Assembly: GCF_002028425.1 (NCBI RefSeq)
Contig: NZ_CP020042.1
Coordinates: 2,294,001 to 2,358,000, forward strand
From: Streptomyces katrae
GTDB lineage: Bacteria; Actinomycetota; Actinomycetes; Streptomycetales; Streptomycetaceae
Direction: 5' to 3'
DNA length: 64,000 bases
Below, piece by piece: positions 52,872 through 60,866 of this stretch (position 1 is its first letter; every line of letters starts with the position of its first letter). The notes beneath the pieces are model-generated. The model saw nothing but the letters and a program-made list of their open reading frames with translations, was not told where the DNA came from and did not search any database. The position numbers were made by a program, and so were the translations under genes.

Positions 52872-53999
52872 GTGAGAGCTGGGGCGCGACGGAGGGCGAG
52901 ACACGCAGGGGACGAGCCAGGCTGGCTGCACGGGGCCCCGCCGCCCCGCTGGGCCAGGATCGCGCCCGTGGTGGCACTGGTCGCGCTCTGCGCCGCCCAG
53001 TGGACCACCTCCACCGCGGAGCTCGGCTACTTCCTGGCGGCCCTGCCCGCCGTGGCCGCCTTCTCCTACGGGGCCGCCGGCACCGCCTTCTTCGCCGTCC
53101 TCGTCCTGGTCCTGCTCGGGGTGCCGGAGCTCGGCGTCGGGCACGCCCGCGGCGCCGACCTGGCCACCGTGGCCACAGTCGGCCTGCTGAGCGTGGTCAT
53201 CGCCTGGGTCCGGCGGCGCCGCGACGCCCAGCTGGTCAGCGTCCGGACCGTCGCCGAGGCCGCCCAGCTGGCGGTTCTGCCGCCGGTCCCGGAGCGGGTG
53301 GGCGGGGTGAACTGCTCGGGGCTGTACCGGGCGGCCCAGCGGGGCACGCTCGTCGGCGGCGACCTGTACGACGTACGGGCCGGGCCGTTCGGGGTCCGGG
53401 CGGTGGTCGGGGACGTCCAGGGGCACGGGCTGGCCGCCGTCGGCACGGTGGCCTCGCTGCTCGGCGCGTTCCGGGAGGCGGTGCTGGACGACCCGGGGCT
53501 GGCGGCGGTCGCGGCCCGGCTGGACCGGCGGCTCGCGGCCGACGCGGCGGCGGACTCCGTGGCGCACCCGGAGCTGTTCGCCACGGCCGTGCTGCTGGAG
53601 TTCCCGCCGGGGCTGGACCTCGTGCGGATCGTGTCGTGCGGCCATCCGCCGGTGCTGCTGCTACGGGACTTCACGGTCACGGAGGTGGCCGCGGAGCCGG
53701 GGCCGCCGCTGGGCCTGGGCCTGTCGGGGCCGGCCGTCCCCGAGATCGCCGAACTGCCGCTGCTGCCGGGCGACCGGCTGCTCGCGCACACCGACGGGGT
53801 GACGGAGGCCCGCGACGCGAGCGGCTGCTTCTACCCGCTGGCCACCCGGGTCCCGGTCCTGGCGGGCGCCCCTGAGGGCCTCGTACCGGCGCTCTGGCAG
53901 GACCTCGCGGCCTTCAGCGGGGGCGGGCCGGGCGACGACGTGGCACTGCTGGTGCTGTCGCCCGATCGGCGGCTGTCCGGCAGAAGGGCGCGGCACTAA
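52872..53999 (+). CDS. Membrane PP2C/SpoIIE-family serine/threonine phosphatase
   Basis: A 375-aa protein: basic N-terminus, about four short membrane helices (residues 35-110), then a PP2C-type SpoIIE domain with GGDLYDVR, VVGDVQGHGLAAVGTV, ELFATAVLLEF, HTDGVTEARD and GDDVALLVL supplying the metal-binding Asp residues. Such proteins dephosphorylate anti-sigma-factor antagonists. The target is not encoded nearby. A -10-like CAGGGT lies six nt before the GTG, so the start may be leaderless. Confidence 0.88.
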   Translation: MRAGARRRARHAGDEPGWLHGAPPPRWARIAPVVALVALCAAQWTTSTAELGYFLAALPAVAAFSYGAAGTAFFAVLVLVLLGVPELGVGHARGADLATVATVGLLSVVIAWVRRRRDAQLVSVRTVAEAAQLAVLPPVPERVGGVNCSGLYRAAQRGTLVGGDLYDVRAGPFGVRAVVGDVQGHGLAAVGTVASLLGAFREAVLDDPGLAAVAARLDRRLAADAAADSVAHPELFATAVLLEFPPGLDLVRIVSCGHPPVLLLRDFTVTEVAAEPGPPLGLGLSGPAVPEIAELPLLPGDRLLAHTDGVTEARDASGCFYPLATRVPVLAGAPEGLVPALWQDLAAFSGGGPGDDVALLVLSPDRRLSGRRARH

Positions 54000-54050
54000 A
54001 TTCAGGGGGCATGCACTGAGCGTTCTCGTCCCAGACCCAGGGGAGCCGCC

Positions 54051-54959
54051 ATGCCCATGCCGATGCTGTTGATCCGGGGGACCTTCCGCGCGAAGGGGTT
54101 CGAGCCGGACGGCGACACCGTCAACTTCACCCCCGACGACGTGGCCGACTGGAAACTCGTCCCCGGCTCCAGACCCGTGGTACCGCGGGCGTTCGGCAAC
54201 GCCCCGATCCGGCTCGAGGGCATCGACGCGCTGGAGACCCACTACGGCCTGGACGACTCCCCCTCGGGCGTGCAGCACCAGCCCCGGTCCCTGGCGCACC
54301 AGGCGGCGGACGCGCTGCTGACGGCGCTCGGCTTCACCTCCGTCGTCCGGGACGACCCCAAGCACCCCGAGAAGGTCACCGCCACCACCCCCGAGGTCGT
54401 GCACGGCTACATCCTCACGCGCGGGGCGGACATCTTCGGCCGGTGCGTCGCCCTCGTCGGCAAGGACTCCCAGCCGGCCCTCAACGGCTCCTTGGTGCAG
54501 GTCGACGAGCGCGCGCTGAAGAACACCGTCAACTACCAGCTGATCAAGGCCGGCCTGGCCTACCCGACCTACTACAGCGAGTTCCCCGAGCTCCTGCGCG
54601 CCTCCCTCACCGCCGCGGCCGCGGCAGCGGCAGCGGCGCCGGAACCGGGCAAGAGCATCTGGGAGAAGGACACGACCACCACCGGTACGAAGGTCACCGG
54701 ACTGCAGTCCCTCACGGCCGACGACGGGGCGGTGATCCTCCCGAAGCTCTTCCGCAGGCTGAAGGACTACCTGGACCTGAGCCCGTCGGACCCCTCCCTG
54801 TCCTGCTTCCGCGCCTACCTGGCCGGGGCCTCGGACGACCAGTTCTACATCCAGGGGAAGCCGGAGGTCTTCAGCGGCATGCACCATGTCGTCGAGGTCA
54901 CCGGCGACACCGTGAGGATGACCTGCGGGCCGACGGAGATTGTCTTCGTCGAGAAGTGA
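54051..54959 (+). CDS. Staphylococcal-nuclease-like (SNase) protein
   Basis: A 302-aa cytoplasmic-looking protein (no signal peptide). Its first 180 residues follow the SNase fold: PDGDTVNF (Asp of the calcium site), PIRLEGIDALETHY (equivalents of Arg35, Asp40 and Glu43) and GADIFGRCVALV (equivalent of Arg87). GLAYPTYYSEFP follows as in thermonucleases. An Ala tract (about 188-197) links to a C-terminal domain of unknown type with SCFRAYLAGASDDQFYI. A large insert separates the motifs compared with secreted nucleases. Activity is inferred. Confidence 0.68.
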   Translation: MPMPMLLIRGTFRAKGFEPDGDTVNFTPDDVADWKLVPGSRPVVPRAFGNAPIRLEGIDALETHYGLDDSPSGVQHQPRSLAHQAADALLTALGFTSVVRDDPKHPEKVTATTPEVVHGYILTRGADIFGRCVALVGKDSQPALNGSLVQVDERALKNTVNYQLIKAGLAYPTYYSEFPELLRASLTAAAAAAAAAPEPGKSIWEKDTTTTGTKVTGLQSLTADDGAVILPKLFRRLKDYLDLSPSDPSLSCFRAYLAGASDDQFYIQGKPEVFSGMHHVVEVTGDTVRMTCGPTEIVFVEK

Positions 54960-54967
54960 GCGGGGCG

Positions 54968-55001
54968 GACGGCCGGCCGGCAGGGCAGCCGGCCGGCCGT
55001 C
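54968..55001. terminator. Bidirectional terminator
   Basis: GACGGCCGGCCGG (54968-54980) pairs perfectly with CCGGCCGGCCGTC (54989-55001), loop of 8 nt, between convergent genes. Confidence 0.8.
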
Positions 55002-55015
55002 GGCGCGCCTGTGCC

Positions 55016-55273
55016 TCAGCGGGCGTTCGCGACGATGAAGGCGCGGACCATCCGGCAGGTGAGGTTGGACGGCCGGTGGATCCCCACCCGGACGGCCATC
55101 GTCCGTATCTTGCGGTTGGTGGCGCGCTTGGCGTCGTACGTCCCCGTGTCGAGCAGGGAGATCGCCAGCCGCATGGCCTTCAGACGGCGGTTGTGGTTCT
55201 CGTACCACTCGCGGGGCAGCCCCGCCGGCAACGGCTTCTTCCTGGGCATCACAATGCTCGCGGCAGCGGCCAT
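55016..55273 (-). CDS. Small basic hypothetical protein (85 aa)
   Basis: An 85-residue strongly basic protein (PRKKPLPAGLPREWYENHNRR, KRATNRKIRTMAVRVGIHRP). No signal peptide; the charge suggests nucleic-acid binding, but no HTH is clear. GGGAGG lies 6 nt before the ATG at 55273, which supports translation from there. It converges on the SNase-like gene. Confidence 0.6.
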   Translation of the reverse strand: MAAAASIVMPRKKPLPAGLPREWYENHNRRLKAMRLAISLLDTGTYDAKRATNRKIRTMAVRVGIHRPSNLTCRMVRAFIVANAR

Positions 55274-55389
55274 CTACAGCCTCCCAAACGGTAGTTGGCT
55301 TCCTGTCGTTCTCCCTCGATTTTACCGGGGGGCACTGACAAAAGCCCTGGCCGGACGGGACGCGCACGGGAGGCCGACGGGGATCTGGC

Positions 55390-55395
55390 TAGGCT
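55390..55395 (+). promoter_or_regulatory. -10 box of a likely leaderless transcript
   Basis: TAGGCT ends seven nt before the ATG at 55403; no Shine-Dalgarno. Confidence 0.5.
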
Positions 55396-55402
55396 TGCGG
55401 GC

Positions 55403-55774
55403 ATGGAGATCTGGATCAATCCCGCCTGTTCGAAGTGCCGCAGCGCACTGACCCTGCTGGACGCGGAAGGCGCCGAGTACACCGTGCGCCGCTACCTGGA
55501 GGACGTGCCGTCCGAGGCCGAGATCCGCGAGGTGCTGGGCCGGCTCGGGCTGGAGCCGTGGGACATCACGCGCACCTCCGACCCCCTGGCGAAGGAGACC
55601 GGTGTACGGGACCTCCCGCGCGAGGAGACGGACGAGGCCCGCGCCCGCTGGATCGCCCACCTGGCCGCCCACCCGAAGCTGATCCAGCGCCCGATCATCA
55701 CCGCCGAGGACGGCACGGCGCTCGTGGCCCGCTCGGAAGAGGCGGTCCGCGAGGCCCTGTCCCGCAAGGGGTAG
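55403..55774 (+). CDS. ArsC/Spx-like reductase family protein
   Basis: A 123-aa thioredoxin-fold protein of the ArsC/YffB family: INPACSKCRSALTLL with a Cys-x2-Cys, VRRYLEDVPSEAEI, and PKLIQRPIITAEDG with the conserved Arg-Pro. Glutaredoxin-coupled arsenate reduction is the family name activity; a general thiol role is equally possible since no ars genes are nearby. Start supported by TAGGCT at leaderless distance. Confidence 0.88.
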   Translation: MEIWINPACSKCRSALTLLDAEGAEYTVRRYLEDVPSEAEIREVLGRLGLEPWDITRTSDPLAKETGVRDLPREETDEARARWIAHLAAHPKLIQRPIITAEDGTALVARSEEAVREALSRKG

Positions 55775-55784
55775 GCGGGGCCGG

Positions 55785-56660
55785 TCAGGGGGCGAGGAGG
55801 CGGGCGACCTCGCCGGCCGCCGTCAGCGGCAGCGCGTGGTGCGAGACCCCGCGCAGCAGCCGGACCCGCGCCCCCGGCAGCGCACGCGTGGCGGCGGCCA
55901 GCGCCTGGAGTGAGTCGTGGCAGCGGGCACGCTCGGCGAAGAGGACGTCGAGGGCGAAGGGGGCGAGCCCCGTCAGGTCCGGCCGGGGGCCGGTGACGGG
56001 CCGGGCGGCGGGGAAGGCGGCCGTCTCGTCCTGGAGCCGCAGCCAGGCCGGGTCGAGCACGGCCCCGCCGGCCTCCCAGGCGAGGAAGGAGCGGATCCGC
56101 TCCGGGGTGGGCCGCACCAGCATGGGCAGGGACCGCAGTACGTAGCGGGGGCCCAGCCCGGTGAAGACCTGGGTGGGGTCGAGCAGCACGAGGCGGTCGA
56201 GCCGCCGGCGCGGGGCGTACCAGCCCGCGCGGCGGTCGGCGTAGTGGGCGGCGATCCAGGCCCCGTAGGAGTGTCCGGCGAGGGTGACCCGCCCCTCGGG
56301 CACGAGCCCGTCCAGGACCGCGTCCAGCCATACGGCCAGGTCCTCGGGCGTCCGCAGCCTCCGCCCGGGCTCCGGGACGCTCAGCCCCGGCTCCCCCATC
56401 AGGTCCACGGCGTGGACCCGCCGCTCCCGGGCGATCCCGGCGGCGACACAGGCACCCCACACGGTGGAGGTGGCCCCGCCGCCCGGGAGCAGCACCAGCG
56501 GGGGCGCGCCGACGGGACCGCAGCTGTTGACGCGGGTCACCCCGTAGGGCGTGGGGACCTCGACGGCCTCGACGGGGACGGGCCAGCGGCCGAGGGCCTC
56601 GTCGTAGGCGGCTCGGAAGGACGCCCGGACCACTTTCCCCACTCTGCTCCACCTCTCCAT
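55785..56660 (-). CDS. Alpha/beta hydrolase
   Basis: A 291-aa alpha/beta-hydrolase: oxyanion-hole region LVLLPGGGATSTVW, nucleophile elbow LAGHSYGAWIAAH, the acid near VLLDPTQVF or later, and the catalytic His in LLRGVSHHALPL. No signal peptide. Substrate unknown. Divergent from a MarR gene with palindromes between. An in-frame GTG at 56642 behind GGTGGAG could be the true start; ATG at 56660 is retained as the longer form. Confidence 0.88.
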   Translation of the reverse strand: MERWSRVGKVVRASFRAAYDEALGRWPVPVEAVEVPTPYGVTRVNSCGPVGAPPLVLLPGGGATSTVWGACVAAGIARERRVHAVDLMGEPGLSVPEPGRRLRTPEDLAVWLDAVLDGLVPEGRVTLAGHSYGAWIAAHYADRRAGWYAPRRRLDRLVLLDPTQVFTGLGPRYVLRSLPMLVRPTPERIRSFLAWEAGGAVLDPAWLRLQDETAAFPAARPVTGPRPDLTGLAPFALDVLFAERARCHDSLQALAAATRALPGARVRLLRGVSHHALPLTAAGEVARLLAP

Positions 56661-56663
56661 CTC

Positions 56664-56691
56664 TCGCTGGGCGATAATCTCGCTCAGCGAG
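56664..56691. promoter_or_regulatory. Candidate MarR operator pair over a -10 box
   Basis: TCGC-TGG-GCGA (56664-56674) and the perfect palindrome CTCGCTCAGCGAG (56679-56691) flank TAATCT (56675-56680), a good -10 hexamer for the MarR gene. Both share TCGC/GCGA half-sites. Confidence 0.55.
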
Positions 56692-56712
56692 GGATCCTAG
56701 ACGGGAGGCGAC

Positions 56713-57153
56713 GTGGACGACAACCACCTGGAACTGGTGCACCTGCTGCGGAAGGTGACGGTCGAATTCGGCCTGCGGCAGGCGGAGTTCGCCGCCGCCA
56801 ACGGCATGCACCCGACGGACGTACGGGCCCTGATCTGCCTGCTGGACGCCGCCCGCGCCGCCGAACCGGCCACGGCGGGGCTCCTGGGCGCCCGCCTGGG
56901 CCTCAACTCGGCAGGCACGACGGCGGTGATCGACCGCCTGGAACGGCTGGGCCACGTGACCCGCACCCGCGACTCCGGCGACCGCCGCCGCGTCCTGCTG
57001 TCCGTCACCCCGCAGGCGGCCCGCCTGGGCCAGGACACCTTCGGCCCGGCGATCGAAACCCTGGCCGAGACCTCGGCCGCGTTCACCCCGACGGAACGCG
57101 AGGCGGTACGCCACTTCCTGACGACGGCTTACGCGGCGTTCGGTGGAGCCTGA
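56713..57153 (+). CDS. MarR-family transcriptional regulator
   Basis: A 146-aa winged-helix dimer: LLGARLGLNSAGTTAVIDRLERLGHVTRTRDSGDRRRVLLSVT covers the HTH and wing, including the wing [13 protein letters not shown] precedes the GTG. It probably represses itself and the divergent hydrolase gene through the TCGC/GCGA palindromes in the 52-bp gap. Ligand unknown. Confidence 0.92.
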   Translation: MDDNHLELVHLLRKVTVEFGLRQAEFAAANGMHPTDVRALICLLDAARAAEPATAGLLGARLGLNSAGTTAVIDRLERLGHVTRTRDSGDRRRVLLSVTPQAARLGQDTFGPAIETLAETSAAFTPTEREAVRHFLTTAYAAFGGA

Positions 57154-57307
57154 CGAGGCTCAAGCCGGACACTCGGCCCGTCGCGCTTGTTCGTGGCGGG
57201 TTGAGGCAGCAGCAAACCCTCGGCATCGTTCTCGTGACGCCGCCCGGGGCGCTGATGGACGACGAGCAAGTCGGCCTGGAGGCGACACCTCTTCGTCCCG
57301 TACTTGG
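57154..57307. other. Intergenic stretch before the second repeat locus
   Basis: About 150 bp without a gene or a structure that I can name. It separates the MarR stop from the start of recognisable similarity to the repeat element. Confidence 0.4.
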
Positions 57308-57778
57308 GTGCCCCGCTGTTCGTCATCTGGTGCGGGTATCAGCCCCAGGCGGGCGGCGGACGCCGAGACAGGGGAGCGCGTAGCGATTTGATGCGCCCAC
57401 CGGCCCCGGATGCCGATTCCGTCGTCGTCAGCTGCGGGCAGCAGCCCCAGGCGGTCGTCGGACGCTGGGACGGGAGGAGCGCGTAGCGATCTGTCGCGGA
57501 TCGCGGCCCCGAATGGCATGGATGTCGGCCCGGATGCTTGGCGAGGCGGCCCCCGACCATCCCGCCTGGTCGCTGATCCCGCCGCATGGCCCATGAACAT
57601 CCGTCCCGTTCCTTTGGGGGTTTCCCGGCAGTCTTCGGCATTTCGCGACGGGTCGTCCTGTCAAGGGTCGCCGCAGGCGATCGCGAAGCGACGCGACGAA
57701 GGAGCGCCCTTGACAGGGCGGCCCGACGCGGAAGGACGATGAGACTGACGGGAAACCCCCAACCCCTCTCTGAGACCG
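57308..57778 (+). repeat. One-armed copy of the 103-bp repeat element
   Basis: Same family as the 21.9-23.1 kb element, one arm only. CGCGTAGCGAT cores lie at 57377 and 57480, exactly 103 bp apart. GCCCCAGGCGG and CCGGCCCCGGATGCC lie at the same offsets. The end module GAACATCCGTCCCGTTCC, a 149-bp palindrome (57614-57762) and the boundary CTGAGACCG (57770-57778) follow. Left limit approximate. Confidence 0.85.
57614..57762 (+). repeat. Terminal palindrome, third copy (P3)
   Basis: Outer arms GGGGGTTTCCCGGCAGTC and GACTGACGGGAAACCCCC. Inner stem CTGTCAAGGG (57658-57667) pairs with CCCTTGACAG (57707-57716). Inside are hairpins TCGCC-GCA-GGCGA and TCGCG-AAGCGA-CGCGA. Confidence 0.75.
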
Positions 57779-57978
57779 CCCAGCTGGGACCCGGATCATC
57801 CCCCATGCCGCCCCGGCTGTCCGGCCCCGCCACCGGCTGTCCGACCCCCGCCCCGGCTGTCCGGCGCCCCGCCCCCCGCTCTTCACCTCGCCCCCACCCG
57901 CCCGCCTCGTAGGGTGAGGGATACACCAAAAGGAACAAAAGTCATTAATCGCTACACGAGCCGAGCCCAGGGACCGCC

Positions 57979-58506
57979 ATGACCGAAGAGCAGCATCTGC
58001 AGCCCGCCGCCGCGCCCCTCCCGCCACCCCGGCGGGGGGCCGACTGGATGTTCGGTGGGGTGTACGGGACCGTGCTGGCCAGTGGGTTGCTGGCCGCGCT
58101 CGATCGGAAGGGCGGGGAGTACACCCCCTTCTACGACGCCAGCTGGGTCCTCGTCACCGCCGCCACCGCCGGGCTCGCGCACGGGTATTCGCACCACATG
58201 ACCACCCACCGGGCCGGCTCGGCGGCGCACCGGTGGCGGTTGCTGGCGCGGGCGCTGTGGAACGAGTGGCCGATGATCGCGGCCACGCTGCCCACCGTGC
58301 TCCTGCTGGTCCTGGCGGGGGTCGCGCACTGGGAGTCGTACGGGGTGACGGCCGTCGGGCTCGGGCTCAACACCGCGCTGCTCTTCGCCTGGGGTTCCTT
58401 CGTGGCGGTCCGGGTCGGCTACCGGCTCGCCTCGGCGTTGCTGATCGGCCTGGCCGACGCCACGATCGGCCTGGCCATCATCGTCGCCAACGCCCTCATC
58501 AAATAG
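57979..58506 (+). CDS. Four-helix membrane protein of unknown function
   Basis: A 175-aa protein with four membrane segments after a Pro-rich N-terminus: around residues 25-42, 55-70, 98-118 and 122-172. A conserved-looking GLAHGYSHHMTTHRAG holds three histidines at the end of helix 2. No family recognised. A TAGGGT at 57910 is the best upstream promoter-like hexamer; the start has only a weak GGGAC. Its 3' end is 6 nt from the convergent oxidoreductase gene. Confidence 0.7.
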   Translation: MTEEQHLQPAAAPLPPPRRGADWMFGGVYGTVLASGLLAALDRKGGEYTPFYDASWVLVTAATAGLAHGYSHHMTTHRAGSAAHRWRLLARALWNEWPMIAATLPTVLLLVLAGVAHWESYGVTAVGLGLNTALLFAWGSFVAVRVGYRLASALLIGLADATIGLAIIVANALIK

Positions 58507-58512
58507 CCCGCC

Positions 58513-59466
58513 TCAGACGGCCGGCCCCAGCTCCGCCTCGGCCTGCGCCAGGATCTCCGTGAGCCGGGCGCCGAACTCCGCCCCGCACGGGTCCGGGACG
58601 CCCGTGCGCGCGGCGGTGAGGACGGCGTCGAGGGCGCGCCCGTACGCGCCGGGGACGTCGCTCCAGTCGGGCAGCGCGAACACCCCCTCGGCCCCGCGCA
58701 GCTCCAGCCCCACTCCGGCCGCCGCGCGCGGCGAGCTCAGGCTGAGGACGGCCGTGCTGGCGGCCCCCGAGGCGTGCCGCAGGGCGAGCTGGACCAGGTC
58801 GGACGGGCCGCGGGCGGCGGTGACGGCGGTGACGTCGCCCAGGACCGGGATCAGGACGGACAGGGCGTGCGGGCCGACGTCCCACAGGCCGCCCTTGGCC
58901 TTGCGCCAGGGTGACTCGGCGTACGCGCTGGGCTCGCCGTCGGGCGGGTAGACGGCGCCGAGCCAGTGGGCGGAGGCGGTGAACCAGCCGCTGCGCTTGG
59001 CCTGTTCGAGGACCCACCCGGCGGTGGGCTCGGCGAAGCGGAGGGTCAGGAAGACGACGGAGGCGACGCCGTGCGCGGCGGCGGCGTCGGCGACGGCGCG
59101 GGCGTCCGCGACCGTCGTGGCGACGGGCTTGTCGAGCAGCAGGTGGCAGCCGGCGGCGGCCGCGCGCACCGCGAGCGGGGCCTGGACGTCCGGCGGCAGG
59201 GCGAAGGCCACCACGTCGCAGTCGGCGAACAGCGCGTCGGGGTCTTCGTACACCTTCACTCCGTACGCGCCCGCCAGCTCGGCCGCCGCTTCGGGGCGGC
59301 GGCCCCAGACGCCGGCGAAGTCGGAGCCGGTGTGGGCGGCGAGGGCGGGGGCGTGGGTGCGGCGGGCCCAGGGGCCGGTGCCGAGCAGGCCGACGCGGGG
59401 GCGGGGGCGGCCGGGGGCCCGCTCGGAGCCCTCGCCGGAAGAGTTGAAATCGTACGAAATGCTCAC
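58513..59466 (-). CDS. Gfo/Idh/MocA-family oxidoreductase
   Basis: A 317-aa NAD(P)-dependent oxidoreductase: VGLLGTGPWARRTHAPAL (Rossmann motif), DVVAFALPPDVQAPLAVRA, and LLLDKPVATTVADA with the family Lys-Pro (EKP-like). The C-terminal beta domain includes GGLWDVGPHALSVLIPV, where His is the usual catalytic residue. Substrate probably a sugar or cyclitol; unknown. The GTG at 59466 lies six nt after CAGACT and fits the family N-terminus. Divergent from glnII across the GlnR site. Confidence 0.88.
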   Translation of the reverse strand: MSISYDFNSSGEGSERAPGRPRPRVGLLGTGPWARRTHAPALAAHTGSDFAGVWGRRPEAAAELAGAYGVKVYEDPDALFADCDVVAFALPPDVQAPLAVRAAAAGCHLLLDKPVATTVADARAVADAAAAHGVASVVFLTLRFAEPTAGWVLEQAKRSGWFTASAHWLGAVYPPDGEPSAYAESPWRKAKGGLWDVGPHALSVLIPVLGDVTAVTAARGPSDLVQLALRHASGAASTAVLSLSSPRAAAGVGLELRGAEGVFALPDWSDVPGAYGRALDAVLTAARTGVPDPCGAEFGARLTEILAQAEAELGPAV

Positions 59467-59543
59467 CTGCTCAGTCTGCCCCACTCGGACGGGTGCGCGG
59501 CCGGCGACCCGCGCACACCACCCCACCTGCGGCGTAAACCCCG

Positions 59544-59581
59544 GTAACAAGGGATTCACACACGGGCAACGGACGAGAAAT
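59544..59581 (+). promoter_or_regulatory. GlnR operator of glnII
   Basis: GTAAC-n6-TTCAC-n6-GCAAC-n6-GAAAT follows the double gTnAC-n6-GaAAC pattern with exact 6-nt spacings and a few mismatches. Known type of site for nitrogen control of glnII in Streptomyces. Confidence 0.78.
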
Positions 59582-59653
59582 CGCCGAGGGGGACGCTTTC
59601 GGCCAAGACCGCAGCACCCGCGCAGCACCCGCAGAGTCAGGATGGATGGGCCC

Positions 59654-60673
59654 GTGAGCTACAAGGCTGAGTACATCTGGATCGACGGCACCGAGCCGAC
59701 GGCGAAGCTCCGCTCCAAGACGAAGATCCTCGCGGACGGCGCCGGGCTGCCCGTCTGGGGCTTCGACGGCTCCAGCACGAACCAGGCGGAGGGGCACGCC
59801 TCCGACCGCGTGCTCCAGCCCGTGTTCTCCTGCCCGGACCCGATCCGCGGCGGCAAGAACATCCTCGTGCTGTGCGAGGTACTGAACATCGACATGACCC
59901 CGCACGAGTCGAACACCCGCGCGCTGCTGCGTCCGGTCGCCGAGAAGTTCGCCGCGCAGGAGCCGGTCTTCGGCATCGAGCAGGAGTACACCTTCTTCGA
60001 CGGCGCCCGCCCGCTCGGCTTCCCGGTCGGCGGCTTCCCGGCGGCGCAGGGCGGCTACTACTGCGGTGTCGGCGCGGACGAGATCTTCGGCCGCGAGATC
60101 GTCGAGAAGCACCTGGACCACTGCCTCGCCGCCGGTCTGGAGATCTCCGGCATCAACGCGGAGGTCATGCCCGGGCAGTGGGAGTTCCAGGTCGGTCCGG
60201 TGGGCCCGCTGGAGGTCTCGGACCAGCTCTGGATCGCGCGCTGGCTGCTGTACCGCACGGCCGAGGAGTTCAACGTGTCGGCGACGCTGAACCCGAAGCC
60301 GGTGAAGGGCGACTGGAACGGCGCGGGCGCGCACACCAACTTCTCCACGAAGGCGATGCGCGAGGACTACCGCGCGATCATCTCGGCGTGCGAGGCGCTG
60401 GGCGAGGGCAGCAAGCCGCTGGACCACGTCAAGAACTACGGCGCGGGCATCGACGAGCGCCTGACGGGGCTGCACGAGACCGCTCCCTGGAACGAGTTCA
60501 GCTACGGCGTCTCGGACCGCGGCGCGTCGGTCCGCATCCCGTGGCAGGTGGAGAAGGAGGGCAAGGGGTACATCGAGGACCGCCGTCCCAACGCGAACGT
60601 GGACCCGTACGTGGTGACCCGGCTGATCGTGGACACCTGCTGCACCGGTCTGGAGCGGGACGGACTGGTCTGA
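59654..60673 (+). CDS. glnII: Glutamine synthetase type II (eukaryote-like)
   Basis: A 339-aa GSII, the short eukaryotic form found in Streptomyces, Frankia and rhizobia. Signatures are YIWIDGTEPTAKLRSKTK, LPVWGFDGSSTNQA, GIEQEYTFFDG, GINAEVMPGQWEFQVGP and GDWNGAGAHTNFSTKAMRE. GTG at 59654 gives MSYKAEYIWIDG, matching the family; the ATG at 59642 adds four residues. The GlnR site lies 75-110 nt upstream. No adenylylation Tyr region as in GSI. Confidence 0.96.
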   Translation: MSYKAEYIWIDGTEPTAKLRSKTKILADGAGLPVWGFDGSSTNQAEGHASDRVLQPVFSCPDPIRGGKNILVLCEVLNIDMTPHESNTRALLRPVAEKFAAQEPVFGIEQEYTFFDGARPLGFPVGGFPAAQGGYYCGVGADEIFGREIVEKHLDHCLAAGLEISGINAEVMPGQWEFQVGPVGPLEVSDQLWIARWLLYRTAEEFNVSATLNPKPVKGDWNGAGAHTNFSTKAMREDYRAIISACEALGEGSKPLDHVKNYGAGIDERLTGLHETAPWNEFSYGVSDRGASVRIPWQVEKEGKGYIEDRRPNANVDPYVVTRLIVDTCCTGLERDGLV

Positions 60674-60866
60674 CCCCCTGCCCGTGCGCGTGGGACGGAT
60701 CCGCCCACGATGCGATACGCGGGATCGGACCCGACGGACGGAAGCGACTTTCCTCTTGACGGTTTGTCGGGATTGTGACGACCTGACGAAGACTTAACGA
60801 CGGAATATGAGATTCCGATCCAGTAAGTGAGACGCAACCTGCCTCGGGGCCGCGGTTTCTGCTTCA

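Noticed and set aside
57339-58027. Open frames of about 200 codons on the minus strand near the second repeat copy
   Set aside because: They are products of the same repeat family and overlap the start of the better-supported membrane-protein gene at 57979.
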